Of a stretch of 56,215 bases of DNA, positions 32,636 through 41,177 are shown piece after piece. The notes under the pieces were generated by a model. It was not told the origin of the DNA. It saw nothing but the letters and a program-made list of their open reading frames with translations, and did not search any database. The position numbers and the translations under genes were made by a program. Source of the stretch: Leptospirales bacterium (lineage in GTDB: Bacteria > Spirochaetota > Leptospiria > Leptospirales > Leptonemataceae); the NCBI GenBank assembly GCA_016788865.1, contig JAEUSB010000076.1, forward strand, positions 1 to 56,215. Reading direction: 5' to 3'. Position 1 is the first letter of the stretch. The number at the start of each line of letters is the position of its first letter.

Positions 32636-35329
32636 TCAGCCCAAGAATCTGAAGACTTGTAGCAATTCAACCTCTGCGTGGATCCGACTCATTCTGCGGA
32701 CCTTTTCAAGCTCGATTTCGCGACTGGCCTGGGTTCGTGAAATTTCCTTTTCCGTACGAGCGAGGCTCGCTTTAAATTCGAAGACCGGGCTAATTGTTGC
32801 GCGCATCTTCTGAATGTCCTGCTTTTCTCTGAGACCTCTTAGCTGCTTGCCGTGGCTGGTTTCTATTTTCATTTCTTCACTAACGAAGGCACCCTTCATT
32901 GATTTTTCAAGTTCGAGGCGTCTTGATTCGGTGCGCGCAAGAATGGCCTGCCATGCCGCGATTGCACTCTTCCTGAGCAGCTGTCGATCGGCCTCTTCAT
33001 CGGTCTGCCCGGGCGCAGGAATTCCGTTTCCGTCATGTGGTTCAAACCCCGGGGGAATCAACAATTCATCCGGTGTTTCAACTCTGGTAGGATTAGACTC
33101 CGGGCAAAAGGCGGAGAAGAGTTCGACGGTTGCCATTGAGAAATGACCAGAGAAGATGAAATAGAAACCGCTTCGCCCTTCCATGTGAATAGAATGAATC
33201 GTTCTCTCCAGTTTTCGTGTCAGAAAACTTTCTACTGCTTCTTCTACAATCGGATGACCGATGGCCAGAAACTCCAGCGTATCCTTTTCAAGAGCTCTTT
33301 CCGAATCAAAAGATGCGAGATTTTCGACACCACCCCTGCGCAAAATGAAATCCTGCTCCCTCCGCTCAATTGTTGCTACCTGAGGATTGGCGCGCAGATA
33401 ACTTAAAGTTATGGTCTGGATGATTCGATTGGTGATCTTGCGCTCCTTCTGCGTAAAGTTGTAGTAATCGTCCCAGTTGAAGTTCATCTTACTTGGAGAG
33501 ACGAGTGTATGCAACTTCGCGTAACCACGTTTGGCCGTATCGAGCCTCGCTGCCATTTCGTACTCAATCTCTTTCAATGTCTTCTTGTTCGCTATGAACT
33601 CCATGATGTCCCGCTGAAACTCCGCTTCGTCCTGAACCGCGCCAAGCAGTGCATCCGAAGGACCAATGGATTCTTCGAACAGTTTGATCTTGTTTGTAAG
33701 AACTTCCAGGACTCGCTCAGAGACGGTATCGCGCGTGGCAAAGTTGAAGATGTAAACGTCGCGTTGTTGGCCAAATCTATGAATGCGACCGATCCGTTGT
33801 TCAATTTTGAGTGGTGACCAGGGCAAGTCGTAGTTGATTAAAACATTTGAAAATTGAAGGTTTCTACCTTCCCCACCGGCTTCGGTACTGATCAGAACTT
33901 CACCCCACTCGCGAAACTCTGCAATGGCTTTTTCTTTCTCGGCCATGCGAAGTGATCCATGAAATGGAATCACTTTCCAGTCCCCCAATGCATCGCACAG
34001 ATAATCCACCGTCGATTTGAACTGGGTGAAGATCACGAACTTGTGGCTACCCCGAGTCTTGAGTAAGTCCATTGTCTCGCGCAGCTTGATCAACTTCCTG
34101 TCCGACTGGATCTGACCTCCGAGCATGAGCAGCCGTTTGATTGTGAGAAGTTCCTTGCGAACGTCTGCGAGACTTCGCTTGTCTCGGACCCGTCCCATCA
34201 GGTCTTCCGGCTTTTCAACGTCCTCCCATTCGGAGTCCTCCGGTGCATCCAGGAGTCCCGGGCTACTGGTTATGAGCCGTTCGAGCATCATCTTGCGGTT
34301 TACAAGGGCTCGCGTAAGTGCGCGCGTAGAGGAATCCAGAAGCTTCTGGAAAACCATCATCACAAACCCAACCGCACGGTTCTCCGACTGCTGAGCCAGG
34401 TTGTACTCTCGTTTTACGTAGTCTGTTGTCTCGTCGTAGAAGGCGCGCTCTTCTGGTGAGAGATCGAAGCGGATTGTTTGTGCGTGCCTCTTCGTGAAGC
34501 CACCAACATCTATCTTTCTTCGCCGTATCAGGATCTGAGACAGTCGCCGACGCAAGTCCCCCCGATTGCCGGACATTTCCTCTTGCAGAAACGAACTGAG
34601 CGGACCCAGGACATGCGGATCGAGCAAGCGAATCAAATAGAACAACTCTTCGAGCTTGCCCCGGAACGGAGTTGCAGATAGCAGCAGCAATCCCTCGCAC
34701 TTTTCGGCCATCTTCTCTGCAAAAGCAAACGCAAGAGTGATCTTGTTGTAATCGCGGCGCAGGCGATGGGCCTCGTCAAAAATCGCAAGGTCCCATTTTT
34801 GAGAGAGGAGCATGTCCGCATAACGTGGATTCTTGGCAAAATCGATGGATGTAATGATGCGTGCATGTCGCATCCTGGGTTTCATAAGTTCCTGAAAATT
34901 TCCTCTGCCCAGAATTGAGTAATCTTCGTTGAATCGAGTTTTCATCTCCGTCTGCCACTGCACCATCAGGGGTGCAGGAACGCAGATCAGGATGTTGTCG
35001 TAACCTCGGCGAAACATGAGCTCCTTGATGATAAGCCCTGCCTCGATTGTTTTTCCCAGGCCAACTTCGTCCGCGATCAGAAATCTGGGTTTAATTGCAT
35101 TAACAACAATATGCGCTGCCTCGATTTGATGAGCGAGCAAGCGAGTACGGGAGTTCGATAGACTGGAAAGGTGGTCGAACGAATGACTGAGACGGACGCG
35201 AAAAGCATCCAGGAAACGCAGGGCCGCATCAGGGTCATCACCCGTGGCAAATCGAAACTCTTCGATATTGTTTTCGAAGCGAACCTTGCCTTCTTGAATT
35301 GGCTGGGAAAGCGGGAGCAATTCCTGCAT
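32636..35329 (-). CDS. SNF2/RapA-type DEAD/DEAH helicase
   Basis: 897 residues. The helicase core shows LLAHQIEAAHIV, Walker A LIADEVGLGKTIEAG, LAIFDEAHRLRR (DEAH box), LLLLSATPFRG, and the second RecA lobe with FVIFTQFKSTVDYL, LISTEAGGEGRNLQFSNVLI and QRIGRIHRFGQQRDVYI, which is the SNF2 motif VI. The C-terminal 300 residues are helical with probable coiled coils. Related to RapA/HepA and to bacterial SNF2 ATPases seen in defence loci. No methyltransferase or nuclease partner is adjacent, so the role (transcription recycling, repair or defence) cannot be decided. Confidence 0.88.
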   Translation of the reverse strand: MQELLPLSQPIQEGKVRFENNIEEFRFATGDDPDAALRFLDAFRVRLSHSFDHLSSLSNSRTRLLAHQIEAAHIVVNAIKPRFLIADEVGLGKTIEAGLIIKELMFRRGYDNILICVPAPLMVQWQTEMKTRFNEDYSILGRGNFQELMKPRMRHARIITSIDFAKNPRYADMLLSQKWDLAIFDEAHRLRRDYNKITLAFAFAEKMAEKCEGLLLLSATPFRGKLEELFYLIRLLDPHVLGPLSSFLQEEMSGNRGDLRRRLSQILIRRRKIDVGGFTKRHAQTIRFDLSPEERAFYDETTDYVKREYNLAQQSENRAVGFVMMVFQKLLDSSTRALTRALVNRKMMLERLITSSPGLLDAPEDSEWEDVEKPEDLMGRVRDKRSLADVRKELLTIKRLLMLGGQIQSDRKLIKLRETMDLLKTRGSHKFVIFTQFKSTVDYLCDALGDWKVIPFHGSLRMAEKEKAIAEFREWGEVLISTEAGGEGRNLQFSNVLINYDLPWSPLKIEQRIGRIHRFGQQRDVYIFNFATRDTVSERVLEVLTNKIKLFEESIGPSDALLGAVQDEAEFQRDIMEFIANKKTLKEIEYEMAARLDTAKRGYAKLHTLVSPSKMNFNWDDYYNFTQKERKITNRIIQTITLSYLRANPQVATIERREQDFILRRGGVENLASFDSERALEKDTLEFLAIGHPIVEEAVESFLTRKLERTIHSIHMEGRSGFYFIFSGHFSMATVELFSAFCPESNPTRVETPDELLIPPGFEPHDGNGIPAPGQTDEEADRQLLRKSAIAAWQAILARTESRRLELEKSMKGAFVSEEMKIETSHGKQLRGLREKQDIQKMRATISPVFEFKASLARTEKEISRTQASREIELEKVRRMSRIHAEVELLQVFRFLG

Positions 35330-35401
35330 TTCTGCAATTCTGCAGAAAGCCGTGATCAGTACAAGTTTTTTTAGGCAGTTACGCGGAATGCGCCGCGCGA
35401 A

Positions 35402-35725
35402 TCATTCCGTGGTTTTTAGAACGCAGCCCGTCCGTTCGTTGCCGTACGCAGCCGTACTGGTTTTAAACAGGCCCTTGACCGTGATCGTCTTTTTTTCCCT
35501 GTCCACGAGCGCACTCCCCTGGATTGGGACCCATTGGCGCGCGTAGTTATTGCAAAACTCTTCCGTTTGGCCTGCCACAAAAACGCAAGAGCACATTTCC
35601 TTGCTGTAAAAGGCAGAAATAATTCCTGGGAAGTTCTTCAAATCTTTGCGATTTGAGGAGATCCAGAACAAGGCGAAGACTCCAAATGCTAGCAGAACCG
35701 CTTTAATGATTTTTCTTTTTTCCAT
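35402..35725 (-). CDS. Small Cys-rich exported protein paired with the serine hydrolase
   Basis: 107 residues. A hydrophobic N-terminus (VLLAFGVFALFWISS) acts as an anchor or signal peptide. The exported part has four cysteines (EMCSCVFVAG, EEFCNNYARQ, RTGCVLKT), suggesting disulfides. It follows the serine hydrolase gene after 12 bases. Proteins of this pattern commonly sit beside beta-lactamase-family hydrolases in other bacteria, by my recollection of gene context. Function unknown. Confidence 0.72.
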   Translation of the reverse strand: MEKRKIIKAVLLAFGVFALFWISSNRKDLKNFPGIISAFYSKEMCSCVFVAGQTEEFCNNYARQWVPIQGSALVDREKKTITVKGLFKTSTAAYGNERTGCVLKTTE

Positions 35726-35737
35726 AATTCAACCTGC

Positions 35738-36943
35738 TCAGCGAGCCAATACCGCTTCTTTCAGAAGTTTTAAGAATTCATTGTCTGAAAAGCCTCCGAC
35801 CGGCGGCTTTTCGCGATCATCACCGACGCGCACAGCTACGATATCGAGCGACGGAATGACGTAAATTCGCTGACCCCAATGACCCATTGCCGCGTACGTG
35901 TCCGGTGGTCCATCCGGCCAGGGAATTGGTCTATTCTTGTCCGTGACGGCCTGGTTCATCCACCATTGAGCTCCGTAGTTCCCTTCCCACGCTTCTCCTG
36001 TAGGCGGATTTGCGTGCAGCGCTGGAGCAAGTGTCCGTGAATATTTTACCCAACCATCCGGGAGGACGCGTTTTCCATCCCACATCCCATCATTCAGGTA
36101 GAGGAATCCAAATTTTGCGAGCTCCCTGGGAGGAGCGTAGAGGTAAGAAGATCCAACGTAGTTGCCCGCACCGTCGCGTTCGAATGTAACTCGTTTCATT
36201 CCAATTGGGTTGAACAACTTCTCCCATGGATAGTTCTGGTATTCGTCTTCAGACATTGTCTTGTGCAGAATCCCGCAGAGTATGTTGGTATCGCCGCTGG
36301 AATAGTACCAGCGAGTTCCGGGCCGATGCTTGAGAGGAAAGCCCGCCGTAAACCAGGCCATGTCTCCGCGGCCGGCAGTGTATAACATTGCAATAACCGA
36401 GGATTTGAGTGGTGAGGCTTCATAGCCTTCGCTCCAGGCAAGGCCAGAACTCATTTGCAAAACATGCTCTACCGTAATCTCAGATTTCATCCCGTCTTTT
36501 GCATCTTGGTAGAATTTACCAATAGGATCCTGCAGACTGAACCGACCCTCTTTGATAGCGATCCCAACGAGGGCACTGGTGAAACTTTTTGCGGACGACC
36601 ATATCAAATGCGGACTTTCCTGCGTATAACCGCGCGCATACTTTTCAAATACGATCTTCCCATCGCGAATAATAACGACGCCATCAGTCCGGATGCCCTT
36701 GCGATTTAGATCGTCGCCGGTTCGCGTAAACAGGTAGTCATCCAGTTTCTTCAGTTTTTCAGCGTCCATTCCCACCTGGTCTGGCGCGGCAATCCGCCAA
36801 TCTGCCGTGGGCCAATAGGCACGAGCTTTGATGGGAAACGGAGTTGGCTCAGGTGCTGGGCCAGGTAAGGCTTCTTTCGGGTTGTCTACTTTAGAGCAGA
36901 AGGTTATGAGCAGGACTGAGAATACTGCAATGGCCGTTTTCAT
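35738..36943 (-). CDS. Beta-lactamase-family serine hydrolase, lipoprotein
   Basis: 401 residues. A signal peptide ends in LLITFC with Cys16 as the probable lipid site, then a Pro-rich linker. The penicillin-binding/class C beta-lactamase fold has HLIWSSAKSFTSALVG (SxxK, Ser116 and Lys119), RWYYSSGDTNILCGIL (Tyr motif), and HWGQRIYVIPSLDIVAVRVG near the end (HxG in place of KTG). It resembles 6-aminohexanoate-dimer hydrolase-type enzymes and probably hydrolyses an ester or amide in the envelope. True beta-lactam resistance is not indicated. Confidence 0.9.
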   Translation of the reverse strand: MKTAIAVFSVLLITFCSKVDNPKEALPGPAPEPTPFPIKARAYWPTADWRIAAPDQVGMDAEKLKKLDDYLFTRTGDDLNRKGIRTDGVVIIRDGKIVFEKYARGYTQESPHLIWSSAKSFTSALVGIAIKEGRFSLQDPIGKFYQDAKDGMKSEITVEHVLQMSSGLAWSEGYEASPLKSSVIAMLYTAGRGDMAWFTAGFPLKHRPGTRWYYSSGDTNILCGILHKTMSEDEYQNYPWEKLFNPIGMKRVTFERDGAGNYVGSSYLYAPPRELAKFGFLYLNDGMWDGKRVLPDGWVKYSRTLAPALHANPPTGEAWEGNYGAQWWMNQAVTDKNRPIPWPDGPPDTYAAMGHWGQRIYVIPSLDIVAVRVGDDREKPPVGGFSDNEFLKLLKEAVLAR

Positions 36944-36988
36944 TAACCTGATTGCGCAGGCGCGACAGAAGAGGACAACAAAAAAACT

Positions 36989-37972
36989 TCAATAACCGAG
37001 TTCCAGATCGGTCTGAATCGCGCGAAGTGCAGAGCGATCCTCAGTCCCAAACAGTTTCCTGTGGAGTTCAGAAGCTGCTTCCTCTGACAGCCCTTGAAGA
37101 AGGGGCCTAACGTCATCAAATGGATTCAGGGCCAGGGTAATACGGGCACGGGTCTCAACCAGATCAAGATCATTCCCTTTGCATGTGGGCATCAGGACGG
37201 AAGCGGCGGCAATCTGGCCATTCCGAAAGAGTGATTCAAGATGCATACCACAGAGTCTCGGTTCCTTTGATCCGGCAGCGCTGGCTTGCGAAAAGTAGTC
37301 GGCCGCCCGGAGAAAATCTCTGGCGACGAAGCGAATATATCCTTTCCCGAGCCAGGCTTCGGCATTCGTCGCCTCGATTGTCAGTGCCCTTTCAAAGTAC
37401 GCGTCTGCTTCCCGGTATTCCTGCCTTCCGAGTGCAGCATTTCCAAGATAAACAGCCGGGCGAGCGCCGGCTTTGCGCGTGAGGGCAAGGCTCTCCATCA
37501 GCATGGTTCCTTCCTGGACGCGGGCGAACCGAATCAACTGATCTGCTGCTGAAAAGATGTCATCGCCTGAGACCGGACTTGCCACCAATCGATCATAAAC
37601 CTGTCTTGCGCCAGGCTCCTCATCCGAAATCAAATAGAGTCGCGCAAGGTTCAGATACGCAAGGCCAAATAACGGTGATTTCTCTATTGCCTTGCGAAAA
37701 GATTCTTCTGCGAAATCAAGTTTACCCTGACGCAAACCTGTAACACCTGCATCATTGAGGGTTTCAGCATCCGCACTGGCCTCTTCCTTCCAGAGAAGGG
37801 GTTGGGATACTCTGGCTTCAGATCTCTTGAGTATGAGTTGATCACGTTCGATCTTCTCAATATTTCTGATCTGCGCCGAGCAAGCGCCGAGCATAAGGCT
37901 GGTCGTGAGAGCACATAACAGAGTCTGAGGAAGCAAAGATCTGGTCACAGAATGTTTTCCGATCAATGGCAC
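36989..37972 (-). CDS. TPR-repeat lipoprotein
   Basis: 327 residues. The signal peptide ends in a lipobox-like LMLGAC. From about residue 70 there are tetratricopeptide repeats: LNDAGVTGLRQGKLDFAEES, PLFGLAYLNLARLYLISDEE, PAVYLGNAALGRQEYREADA, NAEAWLGKGYIRFVARDFLR. TPR proteins act as scaffolds for protein interactions, here at an envelope membrane facing the periplasm. It follows the coiled-coil lipoprotein gene by six bases and is third in the lipoprotein/TPR cassette after thpR. Confidence 0.82.
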   Translation of the reverse strand: MPLIGKHSVTRSLLPQTLLCALTTSLMLGACSAQIRNIEKIERDQLILKRSEARVSQPLLWKEEASADAETLNDAGVTGLRQGKLDFAEESFRKAIEKSPLFGLAYLNLARLYLISDEEPGARQVYDRLVASPVSGDDIFSAADQLIRFARVQEGTMLMESLALTRKAGARPAVYLGNAALGRQEYREADAYFERALTIEATNAEAWLGKGYIRFVARDFLRAADYFSQASAAGSKEPRLCGMHLESLFRNGQIAAASVLMPTCKGNDLDLVETRARITLALNPFDDVRPLLQGLSEEAASELHRKLFGTEDRSALRAIQTDLELGY

Positions 37973-37978
37973 GGAAGG

Positions 37979-38881
37979 TCAATCCTTTACGATTCGAATG
38001 GAGTCCGGCGCAATTTTGAAGTAGCGTCCGGCTATTCCCTTTTCCGCCTGTTCGAGTTCCAGTAGGACCGATCCCTCGCCGTCGGATTCAATACCAATAA
38101 CAAAAGCGCTTCCAGGAGCGCCGTCGCAGCGCAGCAGCTCATATTCTTGTAGGAGTGATCTGGATTTTTCATCCGGCACAAGGATTACAATGAAGCCGCC
38201 TTTCCGGCCAAGAAGGTTGCTCGAAAGTTCTCCTACTTGCAAAACCATTCCTTGATCCACCTCGGGGCGAATGAGGTCCGCTCCCGCAGCGAAGCCATGG
38301 AATTGGAGAGCTTTCTTGTTTCTGTACACCATTCCACTCTTGGAGGACGGGATTCGGCAGACGATATTCTCCCCGAATCTCCGTGCATCGATTCTAAAGA
38401 AGGACCGCCGATCCGGATCTGCTTTGCTCAGGCGCCGCTCTCTATCCTCTTTGCGCTTTCGTTCCGCCTCGATCCGCTCCGCCTCGATGCGGGCCCTTTT
38501 TGCTTCCTCATCCTTTATCCTTTCTTCTTCCTCGCGTTCCTTCTTCTCTCGCTGGAGTCGGGCTCGTTCCTCACGCCGACGTTCTTCTTCTCTCTTACCT
38601 GCCGCAATCTCTAACCTTGTTTTTTCCTCACGGTTTTGTTGTTGCTCACGAAGCTTTTGGTCTTGCTCCGCCTTCTCACGGACTGTCTTTTCCTCAACAA
38701 CTCTCTTCAGCGTCGCATTTCTCTCTCGTTCTTCATCTGCCAGGCGACGCTGCAATTGCTCTCGTTCTGCGATTTCGCGGGCACGGCGCTTATCGTTTTG
38801 TAATTCTTGTTCGCGAACATCTGTGCTGACACAATGGCTGAGTCCCGCGAGCACAGCAACGGAGAGAAAAAGGACTCTCAA
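37979..38881 (-). CDS. Lipoprotein with long charged coiled coil
   Basis: 300 residues, start TTG at 38881 with GGAG seven bases upstream; it overlaps the previous stop as TTGA. The signal peptide ends in a lipobox-like LSHC. Residues about 25-160 are almost entirely Glu, Arg, Lys and Gln, an extended charged helix. The last 140 residues form a compact domain (FFRIDARRFGENIVCRI, GGFIVILVPDEKSRSLL, GSVLLELEQAEKG). The layout resembles periplasm-spanning linkers such as TolA or spirochaete tethers, but I do not recognise the C-terminal domain. Confidence 0.75.
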   Translation of the reverse strand: MRVLFLSVAVLAGLSHCVSTDVREQELQNDKRRAREIAEREQLQRRLADEERERNATLKRVVEEKTVREKAEQDQKLREQQQNREEKTRLEIAAGKREEERRREERARLQREKKEREEEERIKDEEAKRARIEAERIEAERKRKEDRERRLSKADPDRRSFFRIDARRFGENIVCRIPSSKSGMVYRNKKALQFHGFAAGADLIRPEVDQGMVLQVGELSSNLLGRKGGFIVILVPDEKSRSLLQEYELLRCDGAPGSAFVIGIESDGEGSVLLELEQAEKGIAGRYFKIAPDSIRIVKD

Positions 38882-39858
38882 TCTCGGTCTCCAATGAACT
38901 TCAGCGCGCGCGAAGCGAGGTAGGAATCCCGGCGCTTGCGGACAATTTCTTTAAGTGTGGCGCGCCTCGCCACAAGGCTACGGATTGCTTTCTTTTCCTG
39001 ATCAATCTCCGCCCTGAGTAGGAGATCCAGCAGTTCAATATCCGCATCCCTTCCTACGGGAACTCCGCGCATCATTGCTCGCGCCTGCTCCGCGTATCCC
39101 TGACGGAGTAGACTGTATGCAGCCAGGGCCCGCATCCGCGCTCGTTCATCGCCTTCCGCATATTGTTCTGCTGTCCTAAACAACTCGATGTCTCGGCCAG
39201 AATCACGGCGCGATCTTCCGAGCAGGTAAACGATTCTGGTCTTCTGCTCGGCGCTAAGCTCATCTTTGATGTAGAGTTTTTGCAAGAGTGTCTCTGCTTC
39301 CGCATTGCGGCCCATGAAGATGAGCAGGTCTGCTTCGCGCAGTTGCCCTTCTGTATCATTCCCCTCTTTTTGTACCAAAGTAAGTGCGGCCTCTTCAAAC
39401 TCGTTTTCGGAAAGATCCAGCAAGATGCGGCGTTTCAGTGACGGGGGAGCCACTTCATGAATCTGGCTGAGGCTGTGTGCGGCCGATTTTCGTTTGGCAG
39501 AGTCTGAGGACGAAATTTCGCGTAGCGCCGCAAGGTATCGATCCACGATTTCGGGCTTCAGGGAATGACGATCGCGAATGCTCGTCACTATTTGACTTCG
39601 GGCAGTCGGCGGGAGATAGTCTGCTTCGCGCAGTGCCTGACCGTAACTCTCCTGGTCTTTAAAAATGAAAAAGAGTCTCCAGTGCGCGGCGCGTGCGAGG
39701 TCCGCGGTGAGGCCAGCATTCAACGCAGCGCGATACATTGGTATGGATCCCTGGGGATCTGTTTCTTCTGCTTTGTAGGCCTGGTTGAAGAGCACGGTGC
39801 CATGCCCGGCGAGCAGGACTCCAGGAAGAATCAGCAGCAACACAGCCAGGAGGCGCAT
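38878..39858 (-). CDS. Exported helical-repeat (TPR-like) protein
   Basis: 326 residues from ATG 39858, chosen because it opens directly with a signal peptide (MRLLAVLLLILPGVLLAG). A TTG at 39894, overlapping the thpR stop as TTGA, is also possible. The mature protein is all-helical with repeat-like units (FNQAYKAEETDPQGSIPMYR, EGQLREADLLIFMGRNAEAE, RMRALAAYSLLRQGYAEQAR), probably TPR or Sel1-type. It overlaps the next gene by four bases. Function unknown; probably a periplasmic scaffold. Confidence 0.76.
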   Translation of the reverse strand: MRLLAVLLLILPGVLLAGHGTVLFNQAYKAEETDPQGSIPMYRAALNAGLTADLARAAHWRLFFIFKDQESYGQALREADYLPPTARSQIVTSIRDRHSLKPEIVDRYLAALREISSSDSAKRKSAAHSLSQIHEVAPPSLKRRILLDLSENEFEEAALTLVQKEGNDTEGQLREADLLIFMGRNAEAETLLQKLYIKDELSAEQKTRIVYLLGRSRRDSGRDIELFRTAEQYAEGDERARMRALAAYSLLRQGYAEQARAMMRGVPVGRDADIELLDLLLRAEIDQEKKAIRSLVARRATLKEIVRKRRDSYLASRALKFIGDRD

Positions 39859-39890
39859 GGAGTCGATACAATCAAATTGGTCGAGAAATC

Positions 39891-40418
39891 TCAAGTGAAT
39901 TCGTATTGTTGGATTATATTATGAATCGGTCCTTCAGGCCTCAATCGGCTGGAAAAAAGTGTGAACTCTCTGCGCTCGGGGACAGTCGTCTGGAACTCCT
40001 GAAACTGATCCAGGTATTCGTGGATCCGCGAGTCCGTGGCGTTCTGAATCCTGCCAAGCGTTATATGCGGCGAAAAAGGCCTCCTGTCGGGGATAATGCC
40101 AGCGTTTCGAAGAGTCTTGCCAATGCGTGAATGCAGATCTGACAGACCCGATGAATTTTCGACGCCAGCCCAGATTGCGCCATTCCCTCTCTCCGCAACG
40201 AATCGCCCCACTCCTTTCAGAGACAGTGAGAAAGGCTCAGCGGAAACATTTTCCAGTGCGGTTTCAATTTCTTCGACGTTTTCTTGTTCACCCAGGAAAT
40301 GGAGAGTCAGATGAAATTGGTCCTGGGAAGACCAGCGGACACCCGCCAGCCCGCGGCAGAGTTCGCCCAGCCGTTCCCGTACTTCTTCAGGAAGCTCAAG
40401 AGCGATGAAAAGTCGCAC
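39891..40418 (-). CDS. thpR: RNA 2',3'-cyclic phosphodiesterase (2H family)
   Basis: 175 residues, normal for the family. Two HxTx motifs are present: DQFHLTLHFLG and FSPHITLGRI, the catalytic pair of the 2H phosphoesterases. The start MRLFIALELPEEVRERL is typical. Known activity is opening of 2',3'-cyclic phosphates on RNA, also seen as tRNA splicing-like ligase in vitro. It lies 35 bases after ispD and immediately before the TPR/lipoprotein cassette, with overlap possible at the TPR gene's upstream TTG. Confidence 0.92.
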   Translation of the reverse strand: MRLFIALELPEEVRERLGELCRGLAGVRWSSQDQFHLTLHFLGEQENVEEIETALENVSAEPFSLSLKGVGRFVAERGNGAIWAGVENSSGLSDLHSRIGKTLRNAGIIPDRRPFSPHITLGRIQNATDSRIHEYLDQFQEFQTTVPERREFTLFSSRLRPEGPIHNIIQQYEFT

Positions 40419-40453
40419 ACGTCCTTTGTTTTACAGGGGCGAATTTTTCCGAA

Positions 40454-41176
40454 TCATTTTCCAGCCGCGATCAGACTTTCGAGAAGGACTAGATCTGCAG
40501 GCGAAGTCAGTTTGATATTGCCAGGATCGCAAGTTACCAGGAGTCCTGCCAGCCCTGCTGCGTGCGCCCAACTCAACAAATCGGTGAATTCTCCATGAAC
40601 GCTGCGCAAACGTTTCACGGCCGCCCAGCGTAAAGCCTGCGGCGTTTTCACAGCACGCAGCGCGTCGCGGGGAACAGGTTGATTCAGGGCCTTTTGATTG
40701 TTTGAATTCACGCTAACAATTGTTTCTGCAACCGGGCCAACAAGCGAAGCGATTTCAAAATCAGAGTTCGACTCCAACTCTTCGCAAAGACGGGTAACCT
40801 CGCTTTTTGAAATCAAGGGACGCGCCGCGTCATGGATCAAAACGAGATCGTTGTCGACGGCGACACCGTCCAGCGCGCGCAGGCCCTTCAGAGTCGATTC
40901 CTGCCTGGTCTCGCCTCCAGACGTTATCCGCAATTCTCCGCGAAAGTTGTCCTTGATTGAGCTCAGCGCGCGTTCGGTATCTGTGATAAACTCCGTCGGA
41001 GCAATCACCACGAATTGTCCCAGATTTCCCTGTGTTTCCGCTAACTGCTTTAGCGTCTCCGCGCTATGGAGGATCACCGGTTTGCCGGCCAGTTGAAGGA
41101 ACTGTTTCGGTGTTTCCAGGCCCATGCGTTTACCGGTCCCACCCGAAAGCAGAATTGTATGAATCTTACGCTCCAT
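40454..41176 (-). CDS. ispD: 2-C-methyl-D-erythritol 4-phosphate cytidylyltransferase
   Basis: 240 residues from ATG 41176, one base after the previous stop; the longer frame to 41257 would overlap that gene and is not needed. IspD catalyses the third step of the MEP isoprenoid pathway, joining CTP to methylerythritol phosphate. Features are ILLSGGTGKRMGLETPKQFL (nucleotide loop), LVLIHDAARPLISKSEV, and RDALRAVKTPQALRW. ispF is not in the window. Confidence 0.93.
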   Translation of the reverse strand: MERKIHTILLSGGTGKRMGLETPKQFLQLAGKPVILHSAETLKQLAETQGNLGQFVVIAPTEFITDTERALSSIKDNFRGELRITSGGETRQESTLKGLRALDGVAVDNDLVLIHDAARPLISKSEVTRLCEELESNSDFEIASLVGPVAETIVSVNSNNQKALNQPVPRDALRAVKTPQALRWAAVKRLRSVHGEFTDLLSWAHAAGLAGLLVTCDPGNIKLTSPADLVLLESLIAAGK

Positions 41177-41177
41177 T

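Noticed and set aside
32636..35329. Phage-defence island around the SNF2 helicase
   Set aside because: Neighbours are core metabolic and envelope genes, and no nuclease, methyltransferase or other defence partner is present.
35738..36943. Beta-lactamase resistance gene
   Set aside because: SxxK and Tyr motifs are shared by the whole serine-hydrolase family; the sequence is closer to 6-aminohexanoate-dimer hydrolase-type enzymes.
38271..38897. Long plus-strand frame opposite the coiled-coil lipoprotein
   Set aside because: Ser/Arg-rich composition mirrors the minus-strand Glu/Arg/Lys codons; the minus-strand protein has a signal peptide, lipobox and operon context.
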